NCBI RefSeq assembly: GCF_026213295.1
Contig: NC_079419.1
Location: forward strand, 24,575,818 to 24,639,817
Source of the DNA: Gadus chalcogrammus
Lineage: Eukaryota; Chordata; Actinopteri; Gadiformes; Gadidae
Direction: 5' to 3'
Length of the DNA stretch: 64,000 nucleotides
This document shows, in pieces, positions 1 to 9,407 of the stretch. Numbering within the stretch: the first letter of the stretch is position 1; every line of letters begins with the position of its first letter. Both the position numbers and the translations under genes were made by a program. Under the pieces are notes generated by a model. The model was given only the letters and a program-made list of their open reading frames with translations. It had not been told where the DNA came from and made no database searches.

Positions 1-560
1 CCCCTTCCTCAGCCATGCTTTTCCTCATTTTTATTATATGTTGTTCTCAAATATATCTGCTCCAGTTGGAGTTAAACTTCATTTCGATTGTATGGTTTTC
101 TTTGACTGGGAAAATGTATAGAGGTCTGGGTGAAATTTCAAAACAAGTCAAAACTTTTGAATTTGGATTGAATGAATACCTAGAGTGATATGTCAGTGAA
201 ATAAAATTAGGTTTACAGTCTGGTACCTTAGAAAGGTCAAATGGCAGTGATGGTGCCCAAAGTGCCCAAATGGCACCATTTAGTCCGTCTGGACCTACCT
301 GTACTAAAACCTCTCTAAAATCACTTTATTCACTTTATTAGCATTTATCCTGGAACAGGGTACTCATCAGATGTTGTTATATGTTTCCTTAAAGGTTCTG
401 GGCTACTATCACATAGTTTCAAGGTGGTATTCACTCTAAATAATGTGTTTTCTCTAGGCGAAAATTGAAAATTGACATTTCTTACTATGTTCTAGCTGAA
501 TTTACTCTGACACAGTAACATCTATATTGATTCTGACACTTCTGCAGCCACCTCACAGGT
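1..560. repeat. Dispersed repeat, inverted relative to 23100-24400
   Basis: About 500 bp here (roughly 35-540) match, as reverse complement, the sequence at 23100-24400; the match is seen directly, for example gaggtctgggtgaaatttc and its complement near 24290. The second copy is interrupted by an RTE-like LINE near 23395-24190, so this copy shows the uninterrupted state. No coding potential is seen. The family is not recognised; it may be a non-autonomous DNA transposon. Confidence 0.75.
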
Positions 561-899
561 GTTACCTTCTTTTTTAAACCAACTTTATTCATATAGCCCT
601 GGTAGTTGTGGAGGCATACTCTATTCATTATGGGCATGTAATTTCGGGCAGGAGGCCTGTGAAATAGGCCTAGGGCTTAACAGGTTAAGGAGTATCGAAA
701 ATGGTTAAGATATCAATAAATATTAATGATCCCCATCTCATGGTAGGATCCATATCGTGGTCTAAACCAATAAGAGAAAGAGCCCGCCCAAGCCCTTTTT
801 ATTTGGAAATGTTTCATTTTGCTGATTTTTTGGTTTGAAATGTTCCATTTCAGTTCAGTGAAAAACTTGAAACAGTTTATTTTATTTTTATACTCTATA
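561..899. other. Flank without recognisable feature
   Basis: AT-rich sequence between the first repeat and the pogo-like element. The predicted open frame on the minus strand (713-967) runs into the neighbouring transposon end and looks like no protein family I know. Nothing else is seen here. Confidence 0.5.
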
Positions 900-1077
900 T
901 ACCGTGTTGGTCCGAATGTAAGACGACCCTGATTATAAGATGACCCCCCGTTTTTCAACACAAACATTTAGAAAAAAAGATTTGCAGACCAGATTGGCAG
1001 AACAAAGAATATTAAAAACACAGTGAATTAATCATCATCACATTTCCCTCTTGGCGCATTTAATGGCCTTGGGGCGC

Positions 1078-3301
1078 TCATGCTAGCACTCTGTCTAGCA
1101 CTCGATGAAGTTCGCTTTTATTCATCATCGTCCTCCTAATCTGTTGGGCGTCTATCCCCAGAGTCCTTTCTGTCTTATTCCAAACTGTCTTGGACGCTCT
1201 GCGATCGAAGAGCACCTGTTTTTGCAATGCCGAGTTATCCATGCGGCAGACATGGCCCATATACTTCACTTGTTGGGTGAAACAGAAGTCACGTATTGGA
1301 CGCTTCTTGGTAATTTGACGCAATCTTTCGTTCGATAACTTGAAGCTCCAGTCCAGAGATGTTTCATCGTGATTTTGTGAGTGTTTCTGCTGATCGTCGA
1401 CTGTGACTAGGTGCATTCTTCCTCTCAAATCCCCCTATCACCATCTTCCTGAGGTAAAAACCATGCCAGATGACTTCAACTTTTTTCAGTTCACCTTCCG
1501 AAAGATGCCATGCTTGTATACTATACAAAAGACGCGATCGTAAGCACATTGTTAGAAATCGTATCCGAGTGTCCAGTTGTATTCGCTTGTCCATGAGGAT
1601 GTGTTTGAGTTCATTCCATTTCTCGAAGGCGGAGCTCACTCTTGCGTGAAGGAAGGAACTGTTGTTATCTGAATTTGTGATAGTATATCCGAGGTATTTA
1701 AATTTCCTGACATTCTTGATCTTCTTATCTCCCACAGACACTATGCTTTCCTTTTCCATCAAAGCTACATCAGCATTAAACACCATTGTCTCGGTCTTGT
1801 CATAGGACATCTGTAGCCCAAAGCGCTTGAACGTTTTATCATAGATGGTCAATATCTGCTGCAGTTCATCAACAGAATTTGCAAATATACCCTGGTCATC
1901 GGCATACAGTAGCTCAGTGATGTTGCTGCTTTCATGGGCTGGTGCTTTGCTCCGCAGCTCCCTTGGTGATACTTCATTTGGAATGTTATACTCTACATGG
2001 AAGCCTGTTTCCGGGATAGTTGTTTGTACTTCTTTCCGTGCAGCTCTTACCACAAAGTCCATATAGATGTTAAATAATGGCGGGGACTCAATTGCCCCTT
2101 GACGACATCCAACGACAGTTTCAAAGAAATCCTTTCCACCTTTAATACATGCCTTTGTGCCTCTGTAGAGGGCTCGGAGTATAGCTGTTAGTTTAGGACA
2201 TCTTAAACGGATGTCAAGGCAGCAAAATAAAGCATCTCGCGGAATCCAGTCGTACGCAGCTTTGAGGCCTATAAACGCCACAAACACGGGAGCTTTTGAT
2301 TTCTTTGAGAGTTCAAGAATACGTCGTAGAATAAATATGGCGTCAGAGGTTGATCTGTTGGCCCGAAATCCATATTGCGTTGGTAGAAGGATTTTCTCGT
2401 ATGTCTCCCTGATCCTATTAATGATGACACCAGATATCACCTTGATAGAGTCGCAGTTATGCTTAATCCTCTGTAGTTTTCGGGTAACAATCTCAGCCCT
2501 CTCTTGTATAAACAAGTTGTGGATGCTTCCAACCATTTCTTAGGGACCATTAAACACGACCAAATCTTACGCAATAGAAGTGTGATGTACTTAAACAATG
2601 ATTCTGATGTTGTGTATTTCAGTTGTTCAGAGTGTATATTGTCGGTCCCTTGGCACCTGCCATTCTTCAATTTTGCTATATTAGCCTTGATTTCTGAGCA
2701 GTCTGGCGGGCTGTCGTTGATGACAGGAAGGCCATCAGGTGGTAGCAGATGAGGATAATCATCAGGCTGTTCTAGTTCCGGCTGTGGGTTGTAAGAGCGG
2801 GCTCCAAAGTGTTCAGAGAAGTGTCCCTCCATTTTTTTTGGTCGGTATCATCGGTCTTTTCACTCGTGATAGTGATGTATATCTTTTCATTAGCCTAAAC
2901 TCCTCCTCTGTGTCACGCTGTTCACTAGCATAATTAAGTTGATTAGCCTTGGATGTAAAATAGTCATTTTTCAGCTTGGTGCGAGCTTTCCTGACATCGT
3001 AAGACAATGCCTTCTTCTTCACTGGATCTTTCTCTTTATGGTATTGCTTCAACAGATCCTGGTACTCTTTATTCGCCCCTGGTTTTATCAGCTCATTTCT
3101 TGCCCTCATTGGAATGGTTTCTGTTGACGCCTGTTGTATTACACTTGTTAGCAGTTCTTCAGCTTCGTCAGGCGTCTGAGGACTTTGATTAGGCAGTAGC
3201 ATAGAGTCAAGTGCGCCACTATAAAAGTCCTGTATGGATGGATCATCTCTCAATCGGCGCAGATTAGGATGTTTTTTATCCGGCTGTGTTTTATAATTCA
3301 T
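1078..3301 (-). pseudogene. LINE reverse transcriptase ORF, frameshifted
   Basis: Four overlapping minus-strand frames (2813-3301, 2437-2832, 1364-2536, 1078-1428) join into one RT protein once frameshifts near 2820, 2450 and 1420 are allowed for. In order, the visible motifs are a lysine-rich pre-RT linker, YGFRANRSTSDA, motif A AFIGLKAAYD, GCRQGAIESPPLF, the YADD box (LLYADDQGIF) and the thumb-like KFKYLGYTITN. Motif A normally has an aspartate where this copy has glycine (AFIGL), which would remove a metal-binding residue. Together with the frameshifts this copy is inactive. It ends at a stop at 1078. Confidence 0.85.
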
Positions 3302-3349
3302 TGAATTTATTTAGCACTTTTCTAGACACTCAAAGACGCCTACAGTGAA

Positions 3350-3555
3350 GGGGGGGGGGGGGGAGAGTGAGGGATGAGGTGGAGAGAGAGGGAAAAGAAC
3401 ATTTAACACTACTATGGACCATATGTAAACCCTATCGACCACATGTAAACCCTATCGACCATATTTAAACACTATCGACCAAATTTAAACATGTAAAGCC
3501 TATCGACCACATTTAAACATGTAAACCCTATCAACCACATTTAAACCCTATCGTT
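3350..3555. repeat. G run and about 25-bp minisatellite inside the LINE
   Basis: A poly-G run (about 3350-3362) is followed by a degenerate tandem repeat (3411-3555) of about 23-27 bp built on ctatcgaccacatgtaaacc, with about six units. It lies between the endonuclease and RT parts of the LINE, where a coding linker is expected, so it probably expanded after the element died. Confidence 0.75.
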
Positions 3556-3589
3556 TTGCGATAGGTCTTCTTTAATGTTTTCCTCGTAC

Positions 3590-4093
3590 GGAACAATGCG
3601 TCCATTACTACAATGCAATGATCTGACTCAAATGGCAGACTTTGCATGGGGTATGATCTGCAGTTGGTAGTTGCATGTTTCACATACCATTCATCAGCAA
3701 TGATGTAGCCAGCCTGCGTTTATAACCAAGATTTGAATGAAAGGACCATCTGTGCTCGTCAGTTCTTGTCGTGAACATGGTATTCAGGATAGATAGCGAG
3801 TTCTCTTCTGCTATTTCAATGAGCTTGGTTCCATTGAAGCTCGTTGGATTCTCATCATGATGAGGACCAATGCTTTTTTTTCAGGATGGAGGGTTCCCAT
3901 TTTCCAGTTCTCGGGTTCAGTCATAGCCAATAGTTGCATTAAAGTCTCCAGCAACAATAATCTTAAAGGAAGGATGGGTTTTCTTCATATCTTGTATTGC
4001 TTTAAGCCTGCGATAGAAGTTTTCCTTTGTACTGGTGGCATGCTCTTCAGTGGGACAATAGCAACTATAGATTGCAAGTTTAATTCCAATTAA
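3590..4093 (-). pseudogene. LINE AP-like endonuclease segment, 5' truncated
   Basis: Translating the minus strand across frames gives YSCYCPTEEHATSTKENF, then IIVAGDFNATIG, and near the end YPMQSLPFESDHCIVVMDA. GDFN and SDH are conserved catalytic motifs of the exonuclease-endonuclease-phosphatase fold used by LINEs to nick target DNA. The N-terminal third is missing and at least one frame change is needed near 3700. It continues toward the RT segment at 3301. Confidence 0.75.
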
Positions 4094-4266
4094 ACACTTG
4101 TTATATTACGGTAATGACAATAATAATAATGCCAGTAAAGGCCACGGCACTTTCAAGGCAAAATATGTACAGTATGATTCAAAATTAATGTCAAGCAATA
4201 ATCAAGCAACATTGTGAACATTTTTAAATAACAGAAAATACAGGCCACATATTTAACTAAACTTAA

Positions 4267-4604
4267 CTAAAAGTCCTCTGCCCCGCTGTGTTCGCTCTCG
4301 CTGTCATCGCTCCCCAGCTGCTCCATTTCCACCGGCTCCTCCCAAAGCGCGTTTTCTCTGACATATTCAAAAACTCTCCGGTCAACCTCACTGAAACGAC
4401 CACTTTGAGGACCACGGTAGATTTGCGCTGACTGTTGTCATCTTTGAGACGTTTTTTTGGTGCTCGCCATCTTCTTACGTTACACTCCGTGACCCCGAAC
4501 TTCTTGGCAGCTTGGCAGTTGTTACTTGACTCTGCCTTATTGACGACCATTATTTTAAAATTGGCATCATAGCTCCTCCTCTGTTGTAGATTGACCTGAA
4601 CCAC
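4267..4604 (-). pseudogene. pogo-type HTH protein remnant fused to acidic tail
   Basis: From Met at 4604 the minus strand reads MVQVNLQQRRSYDANFKIMV and then KKFGVTECNVRRWRAPKK, the Brinker/CENP-B-like helix-turn-helix found at the N terminus of pogo/Tigger transposases. After residue 60 the frame shifts; in the other frame it reads GRFSEVDRRVFEYVREN and ends in an acidic tail, SDDSESEHSGAEDF, at a stop at 4267. Full-length relatives carry a roughly 300-residue DDE nuclease between these parts and none is present. What remains could only bind DNA, if it is expressed at all. Confidence 0.65.
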
Positions 4605-4864
4605 TTTTGAGCCACTTGTCTCTAAATGGTCAGCCTGTCTTTAAACACTGGTAACGGTCTGGTTGTTAAGGACGCTGGTCTACTTCTTCCCGGAACCAAT
4701 TTCTGGCGCCAGCTGCGGCCGCGAATGTGTATTGACATTTAAAGGGAGAGGCGAAGAAGAGAAACTGCGCTCTGAATACTAGACTCCGAATATAAGACGA
4801 CCCGACTTTTTCGGACCTATTTCGAGGGGGAAAAAGGCCGTCTTGTATTCGGACCAATACGGTA

Positions 4865-5343
4865 ATTGTGCTTCAAATAAAGACAAGCATTTCTCTACAC
4901 CTCATGCTGCGTTTCAGGGACAATTTTTAGCCCGTAAGTTATGAGCTGGAACTGGGAGTGAATCGGTCTGGTACGAGTTCACGGGTAGTGAGTTGCGGGT
5001 TTGTCTGCTGTTCCAGGGCACTTTCACAAGTAGAAGGTTGTGAAAACACGGGTTGCGGGCTGCCTGAAACGCACCATTATTCTTGTTAAAAAATCATTCA
5101 CATTATATGAAAGTTATGGAGAGCGATAAAAAGGTGACCTTATGGCGTTAAAGGCGATGCAAGAAAAATTTGGTGCACTTAAATGTTGTGCTGGTGCCCC
5201 TTAAAACAAAAGAAAAAAAAAAAGTTAGGCGCACCAGTGCAACCAACACATAAAGTTAGTCTGGAGCCCTGTCATAGAAGCCAATGCAATTCACCGTTCG
5301 GTAAAGACGGCTGGTTTGGATGAAAACAATGTTGTAGCTGGTT
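4865..5343. repeat. Repeat fragments, including an end of the ggagccctg hAT family
   Basis: No gene is seen. About 5150-5270 resembles part of the hAT family whose intact copy is at 58442-59652 (gtgcccc tracts, ending ggagccctg) and is also like 35640-35720. The stretch 5275-5343 matches, in reverse complement, about 37920-38000 in intron 4 (ccaatgcaattcaccgttcg against its complement). Confidence 0.55.
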
Positions 5344-5351
5344 CTCTAGGT

Positions 5352-5561
5352 CAGCCTTTCTCAAACTTTTTTCAGCCAGGGCACCTTTCAAAAGTGCATA
5401 AAATCTCAAGGCACCCCAGTGTAAAATATGATTAAAAACGACACTGCATAGCCTAAACGTAAATGCAAATGTCGTGTTTATTTAGACAGGACAGTAATGA
5501 ACAGAGCATAATACAACTGTAAATAAAGTGGGTGCCGCGGCACCCACTTTGAGAAAGGCTG
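5352..5561. mobile_element. hAT MITE, 210 bp, perfect 8-bp TSD
   Basis: The terminal inverted repeat cagcctttctcaaac at 5352 pairs with the end at 5561. It is flanked on both sides by the identical 8-bp target duplication CTCTAGGT (5344-5351 and 5562-5569). The size and 8-bp duplication fit a non-autonomous hAT. There is no coding capacity. It is inserted in an older repeat related to 37920-38000. Confidence 0.9.
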
Positions 5562-5659
5562 CTCTAGGTTACTACACTTAGCTAGAGATGTCAATTTAGC
5601 AACGATGTTTCACTGATGATCGATTGAACCGCAAACTCAGAATCTGCCAATTTATTTCC

Positions 5660-6030
5660 AACTTTACAGTAGTTCCTCTCCGTTTATATGCTTTACTAAC
5701 AGGTGTCTGAATTGACCTGGATATGAAGCGTCCGTAGCGCAAAATAATATTTGTTCTAAAGAGAACACGGAGCTCTCCTCCCCTCTCCATTTATATGCTT
5801 TACTCAGGTGTGTGAATTTACCTTGATATGAAGCGTGTGACATTAGTTTAAAGAGATAAGACGGAGCTCTCCTCTCCTCTACTCTGTTTATATGCTTTAC
5901 TCACATGTGTGTGATTGACCTGGATATGAAGCGCATATCCAGCGTCCGTAGCGCACGGAATGTTCATATTTATATGTCAAGATTCATTTTTTAAAGAGAT
6001 AAGCTGAAGCTCTCCTCTCCTCTTGTTAAA
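5660..6030. repeat. Three diverged tandem units of about 120 bp
   Basis: Three successive units share the order ctctcctc, then tttatatgctttact, then gatatgaagcg, then aaagagata. They start near 5680, 5785 and 5880. Units differ by small indels and substitutions, so the array is old. The right part, about 6055-6080, carries a taggggaaacactgc end of the cagtgtttcccct transposon family seen in intron 4. Confidence 0.65.
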
Positions 6031-6381
6031 AAAAAAATTCATGACCGACGCTGATAGGTGCATATAGGGGAAACACTGCATAATTTTAAATAAAATATGT
6101 TACTGGAATACGAGAATGAATTGATGTGTATTAAAAACGAGATTCACGTCGAGTAATCGCCCAGCCCTTAATATATATATACAATATTAGGGGTGGGCAC
6201 GAGTAGTAAATTCCAAACTCGAGTGATCGAAGGAATTCCTCGAGGATCAATCGACGTTCAAAACACATTTTCTTTACAAAAATAAATATGCGTCTCACAA
6301 TTTAAAACACGTCGAACCAAGGCCTGTAATGGTTAAAAAAAAACAAAAAACGAAAGATGTAGCCTAACCATTGCAAATCAT

Positions 6382-6615
6382 TTAAAGCTGCAAATAAAAC
6401 GGCAGCAAATGGACTATGGAAATACTCAGTGTTGTGATCTTCTCTACACGGCCGGGATTACAGCTGCGTCTTGCGGCGGTGAAAATAGCGGACACACTTG
6501 GTTGTTGCGGGTCTGCTTTCCCGAACTCACCCTTGTGTTTCAGGAGCATATGTTGCCGCATAGTACTTGGGCCCAATCCCGTTTCTTTGCTCACTGTCTC
6601 AACCCTACATCTCAA
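6382..6615 (-). pseudogene. hAT/ZBED-like transposase fragment
   Basis: The minus strand reads STMRQHMLLKHKGEFG followed by a low-complexity linker and AIFTAARRSCNPGRVE. The H-x4-H spacing in RQHMLLKH is the second half of a BED zinc finger, which hAT transposases use to bind their ends; the CxxC half is not in this exon. The frame stops at 6382 without reaching a catalytic core. The first Met at 6615 is probably not the original start. Confidence 0.5.
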
Positions 6616-6890
6616 CCCTAACCCTAACCCTTACCCTCATAGCTCATGCTCATTGCTACCCCTAACCGATCCCCTACCAAATGGGACAACCCTACCCTGT
6701 GACGTCATCATGGCCTCCCCGTGCCCCCTAGCAGATAACCAGACCCCTGGTAATGTTACAAGAGACAGACTGGCTGCCATTGTCTCGGGCAACGAGCAAG
6801 ACCCATTGTAAAGATGTTTAACCTGAAATGGTATTTATATTTTGTAATTGGCATGTTTAAATAAAGTATTTAAAAAAAAAAAAAAAAATT
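6600..6890 (+). repeat. Sequence ending in AATAAA and poly(A)
   Basis: A C-rich stretch with two or three ccctaa units (6604-6640) is followed by sequence that ends with AATAAA at about 6860 and a 17-A run at 6872-6888. The ending looks like the 3' end of a reverse-transcribed mRNA or SINE-like copy. The source is not recognised and no target duplication was found. Confidence 0.4.
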
Positions 6891-6960
6891 AATACTATTT
6901 GTCCCTCGTAATATACCTTTATTTTGAATATCACTTAGCTACATGTTAAAGCTGGTATTA

Positions 6961-7510
6961 GGGTGCACTTACACTAGGCCATCTGGCCGTGGCCGTTGGC
7001 CGTTTTCACACCTAACCGTGCTCAAATGGCCCCATTGTTCTCTGGCCTGCACTCACACTAGGCCATCTGGCCGTCGCAGCTGTGGCCTGGCCACGGAAGG
7101 CTCTTGTACATACGTCGTAACACGTCATCACCAAGCGTCCGCTGCATGGACCATAATAAAGTCTGCCGCCAGTCAGAGTTTTAACAACAATGGACAACAA
7201 CACAGAGAACACACCAACAGTTGAACTGCTTGACGCGATGTTTACCGTTTAATGGGAAAGAAGGCTCGTCGCCTTTATTATGTCCGTGGTCGTCGCATTG
7301 ACTATACGTCATCCAGCTCAGTTTGCGTAGCCGTGCGTGTGCGCGTGTCGGCTCATTAGCATCTGTACCGTAGCAGCCCGTGCCGTAGCAGTACACCTCT
7401 CCCAAGTGGCCAAATTGGCCCGGCCTGGCCAGACTGGCCACACTCACACTGGCAGATTTGAGCATGGTTAGGCCACGGCCACGGCCAGATGGCCTAGTGT
7501 GAGTGCACCC
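6961..7510. mobile_element. Harbinger-type MITE, 550 bp, TTA target
   Basis: Long inverted ends: gggtgcacttacactaggcc at 6961 and its complement ending at 7510, extending through catctggccgtggccg. TTA is present on both sides (6958-6960 and 7511-7513), the 3-bp target typical of PIF/Harbinger. Internally rich in ggcc. A partial second copy lies at about 31345-31530 in intron 3. No ORF of a known family. Confidence 0.8.
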
Positions 7511-7589
7511 TTAGATAATAATCGGTTATGAACAAGCTTTAAAAACACACTTTAGAAGAAACACTTTATTTAAATGAACACTGAACCAC

Positions 7590-7680
7590 ACATCTAAAAA
7601 TACACACACACACATCTAAAAATACACACACACGCACACCTAAAAATACACACACACACACACACACACACACTCTCTCT
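7590..7680. repeat. CA microsatellite cluster
   Basis: Three short blocks of acacac separated by ctaaaaata, ending in ctctctctc at about 7680. Simple repeat. It overlaps the 3' end of a possible minus-strand exon. Confidence 0.85.
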
Positions 7681-7681
7681 C

Positions 7682-8420
7682 TCAGCTTTTGAGAGAATGG
7701 TGAAGAATCACATCTTCTCCACCATTCCACCAACTTTGCCTCGCTCTCCTCATGCCTCGCCTGCTCCCTGGCACTCTCCTCTTGGAAGGGGTGTCTGGGG
7801 TGGTGGAAGAGGTGCCTGGGGTGGAGGAGCATGAGGGAGAGGTGGGGGGGGGGGCTGGTGGCAGTGGACTCAACGAAGTCCTGAAAGAAAACGAAGGAAT
7901 TAGGAATTATATGCCAGAACTGGGTGATATGGCCATATGTTATGTACAATATATAATAGCTATGTACACAATATAGTACTGCCAAAAAATACATTGATTA
8001 ACCATGTAATATTACTAATATAATATAATATATTAGTATAAAGCTTATTTTTAACCTGGAGTCACTAGAACATGGAAGATCTGGATATCATACGACATGA
8101 TATGCAGCCCGGTCTGCAGAGCCCGGCCGAGAACCGGGGTCGGGCGGCCCGCGAAAGTCGGCCGCGGACTTTCGCGATCTTCCGCGAAAGTCGGCAGCGG
8201 ACTTTCGCAATCTTCCGAGAGTCCGCGGCTGGGCTTCGAAGCCCGCGGCCGGGCTGCAGAGTATAATTAATAAAATAATTACTAGTTAATTACAGAGAAA
8301 ACACTTACATTTGTGTTTTTCCAATCCTGTCGCATCTTTTCGCCCTCCATCTTGTCTAGGATATTTCTTGATTTCCCGTTTTCTCGCAAGGTATTGTGGG
8401 AGCAAGTCACAACTGAAGTG
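7682..8420 (-). pseudogene. Possible two-exon minus-strand ORF fragment, unrecognised
   Basis: On the minus strand an open segment (about 8420-8309) reads RNILDKMEGEKMRQDWKNTN and meets a good donor (aat|gtaagt). A matching acceptor (ttcgttttctttcag) lies at about 7879, followed by an open exon. In the joined phase this exon reads EESAREQARHEESEAKLVEW after a proline/histidine-rich stretch; in the next frame it ends in a stop at 7682. The charged helix is reminiscent of the C-terminal part of Myb/SANT accessory proteins of Harbinger elements, but I cannot name the family. Confidence 0.3.
8104..8262. repeat. GC-rich block with two consecutive hairpins
   Basis: Two back-to-back imperfect units, gcgaaagtc-ggccgcg-gactttcgc and the same arms around ggcagcg, each form a 9-bp-stem hairpin. 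They are flanked by gcccgg/ccgggc arms, so the whole block is partly self-complementary. The GC content contrasts sharply with the AT-rich flanks. Confidence 0.65.
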
Positions 8421-8545
8421 CTTTGAGGGTGCCCATTAAAAATCTCAATTTTGAGGGGATGTTAGCCCTCCCCCTACCCCTTAAGCTACCTTTAAACTGG
8501 TATTGGGACATGGCTCCACGGCGCGTGAACGCGCAACAGCGAGGG

Positions 8546-8701
8546 TTAGGGCTGAGATTTTGAAGTGAGCCAAGTAATGGGATTCAACCTTGGAGTACTC
8601 TGGTAGCTCGATTTCGCTGGGCACATTTTACATTTCACCTTATGATCTCCTATTTCTTTAAAGTATTTCAATTCTTCGCTGTGCTTTGCTTTAACCGCCA
8701 T
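8546..8701 (-). pseudogene. BED-like zinc-finger N-terminal fragment
   Basis: A 51-residue minus-strand frame from Met at 8701 reads MAVKAKHSEELKYFKEIGDH and then KVKCKMCPAKSSYQS. The aromatic-plus-CxxC arrangement is that of BED zinc fingers at the N terminus of hAT transposases or ZBED proteins. The histidine half is not in this frame; a one-base shift gives SHYLAHFK downstream. It stops at 8546. Probably part of the composite element 6188-9407. Confidence 0.45.
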
Positions 8702-8769
8702 CTCTTAACTTTTTGAATTCTGGCGTGCCTGCACACTAGTAGTGGATTCAATGATTTGTTTCCGTGACC

Positions 8770-9110
8770 CAGTTCGCGTGATTCAGTTCGCCACGAGGAG
8801 TCGTTCGTTCAGTCGAGTTTCCGGTAGCACTAACTCCACTGAGTCTTACTGACTCAGCTGAGAATCGTGCATTGGGGTCCATTCCATGATGCGATCCCTC
8901 CCAGTTCAGTCGAGTTTCCGGTGAATCGATTCACCGGAAACTCGACTGAACGTTGAGGAGTCGTTCGCGATTCAGCCTAGTTTCCGGTAACGGCGAATCG
9001 CATCATGGAATGCACGCCATAGCACGGTTCTCAGTTGAGTCAGTCAGACTCGGTGGAGTTAGTGCTACCGGAAACTCGTTCGGTCGTTCAGTTGAGTTTC
9101 TGGTAAACGA
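8770..9110. repeat. Large inverted repeat with 48-bp perfect palindrome
   Basis: A perfect palindrome spans 8904-8951 (centre gaatcgattc; arms with gttcagtcgagtttccggtg). Imperfect arms extend outward: ccggtagcactaactccact near 8821 pairs with agtggagttagtgctaccgg-like sequence near 9050-9072, and catgatgcgat pairs with atcgcatcatg. It could extrude as a cruciform of well over 100 bp per arm. Confidence 0.85.
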
Positions 9111-9407
9111 GACGACAGAACGAACGAGAGAGACGAACCGGTTCAGTTTGTTCGTCCTAAAGACTCGGTCATTCGAACCGGTTTGCGAACGAACGAGCCA
9201 ACACTACTGCACACGGCACGGCACGCGCCACACAGAATTTGCTTTGTGCCCACGGCATGCGTTAGTGGCGCCACACAGAAAATTGATACATTTGCTTCAG
9301 AAAACTTGTTTGTGTGTGTATATGCAAACTCGACTTTGCCTGTCCACCAACCGAGTTCATTTGTAACGAGGAGTACTCGAGTAATCGATTCCTCACGCCC
9401 ATCCCTA

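Larger units (their letters stand above)
1030..4093 (-). mobile_element. Non-LTR retrotransposon (APE + RT type LINE), 5' truncated
   Basis: A minus-strand LINE with an endonuclease segment (3590-4093) followed by a reverse transcriptase segment (1078-3301). The 3' end lies near 1030, where the minus-strand sequence carries a short gatgatgatt tail, a type of tail common in RTE-like elements. The 5' end is cut inside the endonuclease near 4093, next to pogo sequence. It sits inside the pogo-like element 902-4862. The clade is uncertain: the RT tail (KFKYLGYTITN) and the simple-repeat 3' end suggest RTE or a relative. Confidence 0.75.
902..4862 (-). mobile_element. pogo-like DNA transposon, internally deleted and split by a LINE
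   Basis: The termini are inverted: the left end starts ccgtgttggtccgaatg and the right end, read inward, starts ccgtattggtccgaata. About 23 of the first 26 positions match. Both ends are flanked by the dinucleotide TA (900-901 and 4863-4864), as expected for Tc1/mariner-superfamily pogo elements. The minus-strand ORF at 4267-4604 carries a pogo-type HTH but no DDE domain, so the element is non-autonomous. A LINE on the same strand (about 1030-4093) lies inside it and makes up most of its length. Superfamily assignment rests on the TIR, the TA target and the HTH. Confidence 0.7.
6188..9407 (-). mobile_element. Composite hAT-like element with zinc-finger remnants
   Basis: The left end taggggtgggcacgag and the right end, read inward as tagggatgggcgtgag, are inverted near-matches. 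Flanking octamers tacaatat and atatatat agree at 6 of 8 positions. Inside are minus-strand BED-like zinc-finger fragments (6382-6615, 8546-8701), a poly(A)-tailed insert, a Harbinger-type MITE and a large palindrome. The boundaries are an inference; two adjacent hAT relics would look similar. Confidence 0.45.

Noticed and set aside
6604..6645. Interstitial telomere repeat (ccctaa)
   Set aside because: Only two or three units, part of a C-rich stretch; not an array.
7566..7994. 142-residue minus-strand ORF with a VCVCVC tail
   Set aside because: The tail is a translated CA microsatellite; only the short segment next to the acceptor might be coding.
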